A DNA stretch of 7,737 bases, taken from CAZKYP01 sp964556885. Its GTDB lineage: Bacteria > Planctomycetota > Phycisphaerae > Sedimentisphaerales > Anaerobacaceae. The stretch is from positions 1 through 7,737 of the forward strand of contig CAZKYP010000151.1 of NCBI GenBank assembly GCA_964556885.1, written 5' to 3'. The notes below the pieces were generated by a model. That model ran no database searches, was not told the origin of the DNA, and was given only the letters and a program-made list of their open reading frames with translations. A program made the position numbers and the translations under genes. This document shows, piece after piece, positions 1 to 5,746 of this stretch; positions within the stretch are counted from its first letter, which is position 1, and the number at the start of each line of letters is the position of its first letter.

Positions 1-2
1 GC

Positions 3-137
3 GATTCTGGCCAGCCATACATAGAAAAATACAAAAACACTATTGTTGCTAATAGCTTTGACAACGCAATCAAACCTATATTGGAACTTGATTTTGGTAA
101 AGATAAAAAATTCAACGAATCAAAAAGGAGATTATAA
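3..137 (+). CDS. Mrp/NBP35-type P-loop ATPase, C-terminal end (partial)
   Basis: Only the last 44 codons of a gene that begins before the window are present, ending in TAA at 135-137. The visible tail opens with DSGQPYIEKY and continues with a segment reading ANSFDNAIKPIL. This resembles the end of Mrp/NBP35/ApbC ATPases, where a (G)DSGKPF-like motif is followed by a helix of the type 'A..AF..I...I'. Proteins of this family bind and transfer Fe-S clusters in the cytoplasm and use a MinD-like P-loop, which would lie upstream of the window. The ribosome site of the next gene (NifX-like) lies inside the last codons, and only one base separates this stop from the next ATG, so the two are almost certainly co-transcribed and probably translationally coupled. 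The pairing of Mrp-like ATPase and NifX-like protein is common in anaerobes and supports the call. The P-loop cannot be checked here. Confidence 0.7.
   Translation, partial: DSGQPYIEKYKNTIVANSFDNAIKPILELDFGKDKKFNESKRRL
126..130 (+). promoter_or_regulatory. Shine-Dalgarno site for the NifX-like gene
   Basis: AGGAG lies 8 bases upstream of the ATG at 139, inside the last codons of the preceding ATPase gene. It fixes the start at 139 rather than at in-frame codons further upstream (from 43), which would run antiparallel to no known domain and lack a ribosome site. Confidence 0.8.
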
Positions 138-138
138 A

Positions 139-471
139 ATGCGAATAGCGATTCCATTAGCACAGGGGAGATTAAGCCTTCATTTTGGCCATTGTGATCA
201 ATTTGCTATATTTGAAATTGACAGCGAAAAAATCATTGGAAGGACCGACGAAGTTCCGCCCGATCATGCACCTGGTGTATTGCCAAAATGGCTGCATGGA
301 ATGGGTGTAAATGTGATTATTGCCGGTGGTATGGGGCAGCGGGCTCAGCAGCTTTTTGCACAAAATGACATTGAAGTTGTTATTGGGGCACAAGCCGGAA
401 CACCTGAAGAACTCATTTTGGCCTATTTACAAAACACCCTTGCAACGGGAGAAAATATCTGCGACCACTGA
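139..471 (+). CDS. NifX/NifB-C-terminal-like dinitrogenase iron-molybdenum cofactor family protein
   Basis: This 110-residue protein is a single-domain member of the NifX/NafY/NifB-C-terminal fold (Pfam Nitro_FeMo-Co, PF02579). It shows the family N-terminus MRIAIP, a GRLSLHFGHCDQF block (residues 10-22, His15, His18 and Cys19 as likely metal or cofactor ligands), PPDHAPGVLPKWL (40-52), the glycine-rich AGGMGQRAQ loop (62-70) and a C-terminal Cys-Asp-His (108-110). In nitrogen fixers such proteins bind FeMo-cofactor or its precursor NifB-co. In many anaerobes, stand-alone versions next to Mrp-like ATPases have no proven role and are thought to handle Fe-S or other metal clusters. No nif structural gene is visible here, so a nitrogenase role is not implied. 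The start at 139 is chosen because of the ribosome site and because the family begins with M-(R/K)-I-A-I-P; an extension up to position 43 is open but shows no homology. Confidence 0.88.
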   Translation: MRIAIPLAQGRLSLHFGHCDQFAIFEIDSEKIIGRTDEVPPDHAPGVLPKWLHGMGVNVIIAGGMGQRAQQLFAQNDIEVVIGAQAGTPEELILAYLQNTLATGENICDH

Positions 472-516
472 TCACGGCAAATAAAATGTTGATTTTCTGT
501 ATGTCAAAAAGAAAGC

Positions 517-524
517 AAAGGTGA
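517..524 (+). promoter_or_regulatory. Shine-Dalgarno site supporting a GTG start
   Basis: AAAGGTGA sits 4 bases before the GTG at 529. It is the main reason for accepting GTG as the thioesterase start, since the first in-frame ATG comes only at residue 34, after the conserved cysteine segment. The nearby GTG at 521 is in another frame. Confidence 0.65.
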
Positions 525-528
525 AGTT

Positions 529-987
529 GTGAATACTGAGACAATACAAAATACTCTCACTGATACACGTAAATGTGTTCACCCTGCATGCATCGTATGT
601 AGTTTAAAAAATACCAGGGGCTTGCGTATGGAGTTTGAAATTGATGATGATGGTGGTGTTAAGGCTATGTTTAGCTGTGATAGGAGTTTCGAAGGATACC
701 CGGGTATGGTGCATGGTGGGGTAATCTCGTCAATTTTAGATGGCGCAATGGGCAATTGTATGTTTGCTCGTGGTCTGGCAACCGTAACTGCCGAGATGAC
801 GACAAGATTCCGGCATCCTGTTGCGATAGGACAGGAAGCTACAATCTCAGCAAAGATTATACGATATTCACACCCTCTTTATATACTGGAGGCTGAGATT
901 ATCCAGGAAGGTAAAGTCAAAGCGACTGCTAAAGGTAAATATTATGATCAACCCAAACTGATTGACACGGTTGATATGATTTTCTAA
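529..987 (+). CDS. PaaI/YbgC-like hotdog-fold thioesterase
   Basis: The 152-residue product has the single hotdog domain of PaaI-type acyl-CoA thioesterases. Recognisable parts are CVHPACIVC (16-24), a short N-x-x-G-L segment (28-32), and the signature GYPGMVHGGVISSILDGAMG (56-75). The HGG turn at 62-64 and Asp71 correspond to the substrate-binding turn and the acidic catalytic residue of the family. The rest forms the expected beta strands, including a TTRFRHPV segment. Length is normal for the family. The enzyme should hydrolyse an acyl- or aryl-CoA thioester in the cytoplasm, but the substrate cannot be read from sequence. It follows the NifX-like gene after 57 bp and its stop overlaps the next start by one base (TAATG), so it is coupled to the IscU-like gene. 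Why a thioesterase sits among Fe-S genes is not clear; removal of a damaged or misacylated CoA is only a guess. Confidence 0.85.
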   Translation: MNTETIQNTLTDTRKCVHPACIVCSLKNTRGLRMEFEIDDDGGVKAMFSCDRSFEGYPGMVHGGVISSILDGAMGNCMFARGLATVTAEMTTRFRHPVAIGQEATISAKIIRYSHPLYILEAEIIQEGKVKATAKGKYYDQPKLIDTVDMIF

Positions 988-2183
988 TGCAATACACAGA
1001 TAAAGTACTCGAGCATTTTATGAACCCTAAAAACTCTGGAGAGATCCCGGATGCCGATGGTGTTGGTACAATCGGATCACAGGACTGCGGGGATATGATT
1101 CGAGTTTGGATAAAGGTTTCTAACGAACATCTGGTTGATGTCAAATATAAAGTATACGGATGTCCGGCGGCGATCGCCTGTTGCAGTATGATGACCGAGT
1201 TTGCAATCGGAAAACATATTGATGAAGCCTGGAATCTAACAGACGAGCAAATCGCCGAGGCATTGGGAGGATTGCCTGAATATAAATATCACTGTTCTAA
1301 CCTTGCCGCTTCAACGTTACATAGAGCAATAATGAACTATATTTTTAAAGGCCTGAGCAAAATAGACATGCTTTCTATCGAAATAATTATAAATGACACT
1401 TCTTCTGGTATGCTTCACTCAGAGCATGGACTTGCTTTATGGATTAATTACCGGAATAAGCAGATACTTTTTGATACAGGACAAAGCAATTTAATTTTAC
1501 AAAATGCTAAAACACTGGGCTGTGATTTGCCGAGTACAGATGCAATTATAATAAGCCACGGCCATTATGACCATACAGGCGGATTTCCATCTGTTGTTAA
1601 TATTGCTTCAAGAGCCAGAATTTATATGCACCCTGTGGCGGCTGAACCAAAGTTCAGTCTAAAAGGTTCAAAGGCAAATTATATCGGTATGTCTGATTTC
1701 ATGAAGAAATCTATTAAGGACTGCGATGTTATCTGGACAACAACGCCTGCACATATATTTCCCGGGATATCGGTAACCGGGCAAGTGCCTCGGCTAAATG
1801 ATTATGAGAACGTTGAAGATGTCTTTTTTAGTGATGAAAGTTGTCAAAAGCGGGATGAGTTATTAGACGATCAGTCGTTGTTTATCGAATCATCAAAAGG
1901 ATTGGTTGTTATTTTTGGCTGTGCCCATGCAGGGGTTGTGAACACACTTGACTATATCAATAAATTAACAGGCGGAAAAAACATATATGCTGTTATAGGC
2001 GGCATGCACCTGCTGAATGCAAATCCGGCCAGAATCGCCAATACAATAGAAACCTTCAAAAAATATCGAATACAAAAAATTGTGCCGTTGCATTGCACCG
2101 GCCGGCGGGCTATGGAGGCTCTAAAAGCCGCCTTCACTGATAAATGCTTGTGTTTAGATGCTGGTAAAGGGATTAATTTCTAA
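987..2183 (+). CDS. IscU-like Fe-S scaffold fused in frame to an MBL-fold metallohydrolase
   Basis: The 398-residue protein has two clear parts. Residues 1 to about 120 are an IscU/NifU-N scaffold: it begins QYTDKVLEHFMNPKNSG and keeps all cluster ligands, Cys34 and Asp36 (CGD), Cys59 (YGCPAAIA) and His102-Cys103 (HCSNLA), plus the usual ALGGLP loop; Cys65 and Cys66 are extra. From Met128 the sequence is a complete metallo-beta-lactamase-fold enzyme of the kind annotated as 7,8-dihydropterin-6-methyl-4-(beta-D-ribofuranosyl)aminobenzene-5'-phosphate synthase-like, with FDTG, HGHYDH (191-196), GCAHAG (His314), IGGMHL (His341) and LHCTG (His369) as metal ligands or conserved sites. The linker is only about seven residues and Met128 looks like the natural MBL start. 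A one-base change in the T5 run at 1342-1346 would make two genes. The reaction of the MBL half is unknown; both halves should be cytoplasmic. Start overlaps the thioesterase stop. Confidence 0.85.
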   Translation: MQYTDKVLEHFMNPKNSGEIPDADGVGTIGSQDCGDMIRVWIKVSNEHLVDVKYKVYGCPAAIACCSMMTEFAIGKHIDEAWNLTDEQIAEALGGLPEYKYHCSNLAASTLHRAIMNYIFKGLSKIDMLSIEIIINDTSSGMLHSEHGLALWINYRNKQILFDTGQSNLILQNAKTLGCDLPSTDAIIISHGHYDHTGGFPSVVNIASRARIYMHPVAAEPKFSLKGSKANYIGMSDFMKKSIKDCDVIWTTTPAHIFPGISVTGQVPRLNDYENVEDVFFSDESCQKRDELLDDQSLFIESSKGLVVIFGCAHAGVVNTLDYINKLTGGKNIYAVIGGMHLLNANPARIANTIETFKKYRIQKIVPLHCTGRRAMEALKAAFTDKCLCLDAGKGINF

Positions 2184-2201
2184 TGGAGATCCATACTAAG
2201 T

Positions 2202-2825
2202 ATGTCAAATAAAGTGTTGAAGCTGGAACAGATATGTAAGAAATTATCTAATATCAGCGATTCTGACTGGATTGCAGTTAGGTTTGAGAAACAAATTCCT
2301 GCAAATGATATTGAACCAGTCAGATTCTGTGAAGCCGTATGCAAGGCGCGAAAGAAGCGTATGTCATTATCTCTTCCTGAGGTTTGCTGCAGTGGTGCTA
2401 AAAGATGCTTTGGTTGGCTTAAAAATAGTGATGATAAACTGGCTCAAAAACTATCCGAGAAAACAGACATAATTCAAAACGTAGCCCGTGAGTTGATAAG
2501 AAATGTACCTGTTTTGAATGAGGAATTTTCCGGGATTTCTCTTGGCAAAGATATCTATGGAGATGTTTATATAAGTTACGCCAGCCCGGAATCGGCGATG
2601 AAACTGATTAGATCCTGGCAAAAAAGAACCGGAAAGAATCTTGGTACGGAAATTTCAGGCATAATGTCTGTCTGTGGAAATGTTGCGGTTAAAAGCTATA
2701 TCAATCAGAAAATCAGCATTTCTTTTGGTTGCCCCGATTCCCGAGAATATGGCAGTATCGAAAAGGGGCAATTGGTCATTGGTCTTCCCCACAAAGTAGC
2801 ATTGCATATATTGTATTATGAATAA
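2202..2825 (+). CDS. DUF169 family protein
   Basis: The 207-residue product matches the DUF169 pattern (PF02596): an N-terminal strand of the type 'IAVRF' (24-28), a cysteine-bearing segment FCEAVCKAR (42-50), a CCSGAKRCFGW block (62-72), and a C-terminal unit with CGNVAVKSY (158-166) and SISFGCPDSREYG (172-184), then a strand ending in a G-(L/I)-P turn near residue 195. The many conserved cysteines (43, 47, 62, 63, 69, 158, 177) suggest metal or cluster binding, but the family has no established function. It has no signal peptide or membrane segment. ATG 2202 is preceded by TGGAGAT at 2184-2190 (11-base gap), and the gene follows the fusion gene by 18 bp, so it belongs to the same operon. 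DUF169 proteins are frequent in anaerobes and archaea. The family call is fairly sure; the role is unknown. Confidence 0.8.
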   Translation: MSNKVLKLEQICKKLSNISDSDWIAVRFEKQIPANDIEPVRFCEAVCKARKKRMSLSLPEVCCSGAKRCFGWLKNSDDKLAQKLSEKTDIIQNVARELIRNVPVLNEEFSGISLGKDIYGDVYISYASPESAMKLIRSWQKRTGKNLGTEISGIMSVCGNVAVKSYINQKISISFGCPDSREYGSIEKGQLVIGLPHKVALHILYYE

Positions 2826-2851
2826 TTGAAAAGAATATATTAAGAGTTTTT

Positions 2852-2855
2852 GGAG
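2852..2855 (+). promoter_or_regulatory. Shine-Dalgarno site fixing the arginine decarboxylase start
   Basis: GGAG within TTTTTGGAGATC lies 6 bases before the ATG at 2862. The in-frame TTG at 2850 overlaps this site and would add only four residues, so it is rejected as the start. Confidence 0.75.
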
Positions 2856-2861
2856 ATCAGA

Positions 2862-3413
2862 ATGGATAATTTGGTTCCGGCAAGAGTATTTTTAACAAAG
2901 GGAGTAGGCAGACATAGATATCAATTAAAATCTTTCGAGGAAGCATTAAGACAAGCCGATGTAGCTCAGCAGAATCTTGTTCAGGTATCATCAATACTTC
3001 CTCCGAAGTGTAAAATTATCGCCCGTGAAAATGGACTAAGATCTCTTGTTCCAGGTCAGATATCTTACTGTGTTATGGCTAGGTCAGATACCAATGAGCA
3101 CGGACGTCTAATTGCATCCTCAATCGGGATTGCAGTACCCAAGGATCGAAACAACTGGGGGTATATCAGTGAAGTTCATGGTCATGGAATGAATCAGAAA
3201 GAAGCAGCCGACATGTCTGAAGATTTAGCAGCGGATATGCTTGGAACCACACTCGGCCTTGAAGTTGATCCGAATCAGGCATGGTCTGAAAAAGAGCAGG
3301 TCTATAAAGCCAGCGGTCTGATTATCAGAACTTCTAATATTACACAGACAGCCAGAGGACAAAGTGATCTCTGGACGACAACTGTTGCAATTGCGATGTT
3401 ATTATTGGATTGA
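2862..3413 (+). CDS. pdaD: Pyruvoyl-dependent arginine decarboxylase (proenzyme)
   Basis: The 183-residue protein resembles the PvlArgDC family, which converts arginine to agmatine and CO2 in the first step of one polyamine route. The proenzyme cleaves itself at a Ser-Ser bond; the conserved context NLVQVSSILPP (38-48) places the break between Ser43 and Ser44, with Ser44 becoming the pyruvoyl group of the alpha chain. Other family parts are the LVPG segment (61-64), SSIGIAVPKD (85-94) and Glu103 in the YISEVHG strand, which matches the catalytic glutamate of the Methanocaldococcus enzyme. Length is near the usual 160-195. No agmatinase, agmatine deiminase or spermidine synthase gene is visible nearby; the neighbours are a DUF169 gene (36 bp upstream) and a PLP enzyme (19 bp downstream). 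It is probably in the same operon as both. The family call is strong; the substrate is inferred from family. Confidence 0.88.
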   Translation: MDNLVPARVFLTKGVGRHRYQLKSFEEALRQADVAQQNLVQVSSILPPKCKIIARENGLRSLVPGQISYCVMARSDTNEHGRLIASSIGIAVPKDRNNWGYISEVHGHGMNQKEAADMSEDLAADMLGTTLGLEVDPNQAWSEKEQVYKASGLIIRTSNITQTARGQSDLWTTTVAIAMLLLD

Positions 3414-3432
3414 TAGTTTATGGAGAATAATT

Positions 3433-4662
3433 ATGAATGACCCATTAACACCCTATGGCAATAAGCCAATGGTGACCCCCATTGTCAATGCTGTTAATTA
3501 TCACTACAATTCCTTTGAAGTCTTAAGGCAGATCACAGACGGTGAAATAGACGGTTACACCTATCATAGAGACGATAATCCTACTGTTCGTGCTGTGGAG
3601 AAAAAGATAGCTATACTTGAACAGGCTGAAGACTGTATTATTTGTACCTCGGGGATGGCTGCCTGCTCAATGGTCTATTTGACCTACCTGAATGCCGGCG
3701 ACCATTTGATATTGTTCCACGATATATATGGAGCACATTATAAAGTATCGCTCATTCTTGAACGAATGGGAATTGATATCACATGGATTGATGCCGATGA
3801 CAACGATAGAATTCAGGATTTTATCAAGCCAAATACAAAAATGATTTTTTGTGAAACCCCAAGCAATCCTTTATGCAAGGTTCTGGATATTTCTTCTTTG
3901 CGGAAAGAAGCAGACAAGGTCTCAGCTTTATTGGTTGTCGATAACACCTTTGCTACGCCATTTCATCAAAAGCCCCTTTCGCTTGGCGCTGATATTGTAG
4001 TACACAGTGCCACAAAGGCATTAGGAGGCCACAACGATCTCTTGGCAGGTGCTATCGCCGGCTCAAAAAGCCATTATGATAAATTATGGTTCACCCGCCA
4101 GGCTATCGGGACAACTTTGGATGCTTATTCAGGATCACTGCTGGAACGAGGTCTTAAAACATTTGAACTACGCGCAGAAAAGATGTCAGCTAATGCAATG
4201 GCTGTAGCGAAATATTTAAGCAGCCATGCAAAAGTATCACAGGTGCGATATCCTGGATTAAAAGATGATATGGGACATGCCACTGCCATAAAACAGATGC
4301 AGCATGGTTTTGGTGGAGTATTGGCGTTCGATGTAGGCAGCAGCCAGGAAGATGCCAAGAAATTTATTGGCGAACTTAAGAAAATTTATCATGCTGTAAG
4401 TTTAGGAGCGACAGAATCATTGATTTGCATACCATACCTTACGACATTGCTTTATATGCCGCCGGAGCGTAGAACTGTTTTTGGAGTAAGGCCCAATACG
4501 GTTCGACTATCTGCTGGAATTGAGAAGACCGAGATTCTTCTTGAGGATTTGGAACAGGCATTGAACAAATTAGAAACCAAATCTGAGCTGGGAACAGGAA
4601 TCGATACTTTACGAAATCCTTCGAAGAAGAAAGGAAGCGATTATGCCGACATACGAATATAA
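3433..4662 (+). CDS. Cys/Met metabolism PLP-dependent enzyme (cystathionine gamma-synthase/lyase, methionine gamma-lyase type)
   Basis: The 409-residue product belongs to the PLP fold-type I Cys/Met metabolism family (PF01053). Visible landmarks are the YTYHRDDNPT motif (42-51), whose Tyr and Arg contact the phosphate of the neighbouring subunit's PLP, the TSGMAA cofactor loop, DIYGAHY with the stacking tyrosine, Asp170 in VVDNTFATP that pairs with the pyridine nitrogen, and Lys195 in HSATKALGGHND as the Schiff-base lysine. The cysteine found after YG in typical methionine gamma-lyases is Ala here, so that activity is not favoured, but synthase, lyase and sulfhydrylase cannot be told apart. 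The start at ATG 3433 has a TGGAGA site at 3421-3426; an open extension back to 3364 overlaps pdaD and has no ribosome site. The last 25-30 residues run past the usual family end and carry the ribosome site of the next gene, which overlaps by 20 bp. Confidence 0.88.
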   Translation: MNDPLTPYGNKPMVTPIVNAVNYHYNSFEVLRQITDGEIDGYTYHRDDNPTVRAVEKKIAILEQAEDCIICTSGMAACSMVYLTYLNAGDHLILFHDIYGAHYKVSLILERMGIDITWIDADDNDRIQDFIKPNTKMIFCETPSNPLCKVLDISSLRKEADKVSALLVVDNTFATPFHQKPLSLGADIVVHSATKALGGHNDLLAGAIAGSKSHYDKLWFTRQAIGTTLDAYSGSLLERGLKTFELRAEKMSANAMAVAKYLSSHAKVSQVRYPGLKDDMGHATAIKQMQHGFGGVLAFDVGSSQEDAKKFIGELKKIYHAVSLGATESLICIPYLTTLLYMPPERRTVFGVRPNTVRLSAGIEKTEILLEDLEQALNKLETKSELGTGIDTLRNPSKKKGSDYADIRI

Positions 4663-4900
4663 ATGCCAAAATTGCGGCCACACGTTTGAAAAGTTCCAAA
4701 GCATGAGAGAAAAACCTTTGGCTAAGTGCCCAGAATGTAATGGCAAAGTGCAACGTCTCATTGGTGGTGGAGCAGGGGTAATTTTCAAGGGATCAGGTTT
4801 TTATGCAACCGATTACCGTTCAAATAGTAGTCCCGCATGTGGTAGAGAGCGGCCTTGCTGCGGCAGGGAAACAACCTGTGATAATAGGCCGTGTGAATAA
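4643..4900 (+). CDS. FmdB-family zinc ribbon protein with cysteine-rich C-terminus
   Basis: This 85-residue protein begins with the FmdB/CxxC_CXXC_SSSS signature MPTYEYKC, with zinc-ribbon pairs Cys8/Cys11 and Cys29/Cys32, followed by a glycine-rich stretch and the conserved IFKGSGFYATDYR (48-60). The last 20 residues hold five further cysteines (66, 72, 73, 79, 84) in a CGRERPCCGRETTC arrangement that could bind a second metal. FmdB proteins were named from a regulator next to formylmethanofuran dehydrogenase genes, but most members are uncharacterised small cytoplasmic proteins. The ATG has a good AAGGAAG site at 4631-4637. It overlaps the end of the PLP-enzyme gene by 20 bp in another frame, so the two are probably translationally linked. 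Family assignment is sure; function is not. Confidence 0.88.
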   Translation: MPTYEYKCQNCGHTFEKFQSMREKPLAKCPECNGKVQRLIGGGAGVIFKGSGFYATDYRSNSSPACGRERPCCGRETTCDNRPCE

Positions 4901-4939
4901 AAAGTATCAAAAATCTTGTGCTAACAATATCAGTATAAA

Positions 4940-5638
4940 ATGAATATAGCAAAAAAATATGAACAATTGCGGCGAAAGATCCCGGACGAGGTAACTATCG
5001 TATTGGCTGCCAAGAAAAGAACTCCCCAAGAGTTGATTGAAGTTATTGATGCTGGCGCTACGGATATAGGAGAAAATTACGTTCAGGAAGCCGGGCATAT
5101 GTATAGTGCTTTGAGGAGAAAAGCCGCCGAAGTCAAATGGCACATGATAGGTCATTTGCAAATTAACAAAATAAACAAGGCATTACGAATCTTTGATGTA
5201 ATCGAAACTATTGACTCTCTTGAGAAGGCTGAAGCTATTAATAAAAGGGTTGTAAAAGCTAAAAAGCAGATAATACCGGTTTTTATAGAAATTAACATCG
5301 GTAGCGAAGATTCAAAGTCCGGTATACGGGTAGATGAACATGAACCTTTTGAGGACTACATGGAATATTTGATTAAGGATATATCCCGGCTTGATAATAT
5401 GCGAGTTGAAGGCTTAATGACAATGGGGCCCCGGTTTGGCAATCCTGAAGACGTAAGGCCGCACTTTAGAAGAACGAAAAGGATTTATGATAGAATCAAG
5501 AGCCTCAATTTACCTAATGTAAATATGAAATATCTTTCGATGGGAATGACAAACTCTTACAAAATTGCCATAGAAGAAGGCTCTAACATGGTTAGAATAG
5601 GTACTGCTGTTTTTGGAGAAAGACCTTGTCTTGAATAA
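4940..5638 (+). CDS. YggS/PLPBP-family pyridoxal phosphate homeostasis protein
   Basis: The 232-residue product is a fold-type III TIM-barrel PLP-binding protein of the YggS/PROSC family, which buffers PLP and affects amino-acid and vitamin B6 balance without known catalysis. Lys26 in VLAAKKRTP aligns with the PLP lysine of YggS (Lys25 is next to it). Also clear are GENYVQE (49-55), WHMIGHLQINK (the WH.IG.LQ.NK motif), INIGSEDSKSG, GLMTMGP, and the phosphate-binding end SMGMTNSYKIAIEEG followed by MVRIGTAVFGER. The usual Ser-Asp-Asp after SMGM is Thr-Asn-Ser here, and the N-terminal helix is short, so it belongs to a side branch of the family. No Shine-Dalgarno site precedes ATG 4940 and a stop at 4922-4924 blocks longer starts, so initiation may be weak or coupled. 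Lying 39 bp behind the PLP-enzyme/FmdB pair, it may support that PLP enzyme. Confidence 0.9.
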   Translation: MNIAKKYEQLRRKIPDEVTIVLAAKKRTPQELIEVIDAGATDIGENYVQEAGHMYSALRRKAAEVKWHMIGHLQINKINKALRIFDVIETIDSLEKAEAINKRVVKAKKQIIPVFIEINIGSEDSKSGIRVDEHEPFEDYMEYLIKDISRLDNMRVEGLMTMGPRFGNPEDVRPHFRRTKRIYDRIKSLNLPNVNMKYLSMGMTNSYKIAIEEGSNMVRIGTAVFGERPCLE

Positions 5639-5651
5639 TGAATTATGCTTA

Positions 5652-5675
5652 TTAGATATATGATATCATTTCTAA
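5652..5675 (+). promoter_or_regulatory. Imperfect dyad around a 10-bp palindrome, possible operator or weak terminator stem
   Basis: In the 108-bp gap behind the YggS-type gene, TTAGA (5652-5656) and TCTAA (5671-5675) flank the perfect palindrome ATGATATCAT (5660-5669), off-centre by one base. About 15 bases on, at 5691-5698, comes a T-rich run (TCTTTTTT). The stem is AT-only apart from a few G-C pairs, and the T-run is too far for a classical terminator. It could be a protein-binding site ahead of the zinc-ribbon gene or a weak end to the first operon. Confidence 0.3.
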
Positions 5676-5746
5676 CTGTAACAAATTAATTCTTTTTTAA
5701 TGAATAGTGGTTTATGCAGATAAAATAATCGATAAAGGTTCAGAAA

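Noticed and set aside
43..138. Upstream in-frame extension of the NifX-like gene
   Set aside because: It overlaps the end of the ATPase gene in another frame, has no ribosome site, and the family start MRIAIP with AGGAG upstream lies at 139.
172..393. Minus-strand ORF of 73 codons inside the NifX-like gene
   Set aside because: It is antisense to a clear family member, has no recognisable domain and is a shadow frame.
139..471. Nitrogen-fixation locus, suggested by the NifX-like protein and the IscU/NifU-like domain
   Set aside because: No nifH, nifD, nifK, nifE, nifN or nifB gene is in the window, and both families are widespread in non-fixing anaerobes.
483..496. AAAAT/ATTTT mini-hairpin in the gap after the NifX-like gene, considered as a terminator
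   Set aside because: It has a five-pair all-AT stem without a following T-run, far too weak, and downstream genes continue closely on the same strand.
2272..2472. Plus-strand 66-codon ORF inside the DUF169 gene
   Set aside because: It is in a different frame within a well-supported gene and shows no motif.
4439..4753. Minus-strand 104-codon ORF across the PLP-enzyme/FmdB junction
   Set aside because: It is antisense to two well-supported genes and its translation has no family features.
4907..5161. Minus-strand 84-codon ORF at the start of the YggS-type gene
   Set aside because: It is antisense to conserved PLPBP motifs; its hydrophobic look reflects the complement of charged, AT-rich codons.
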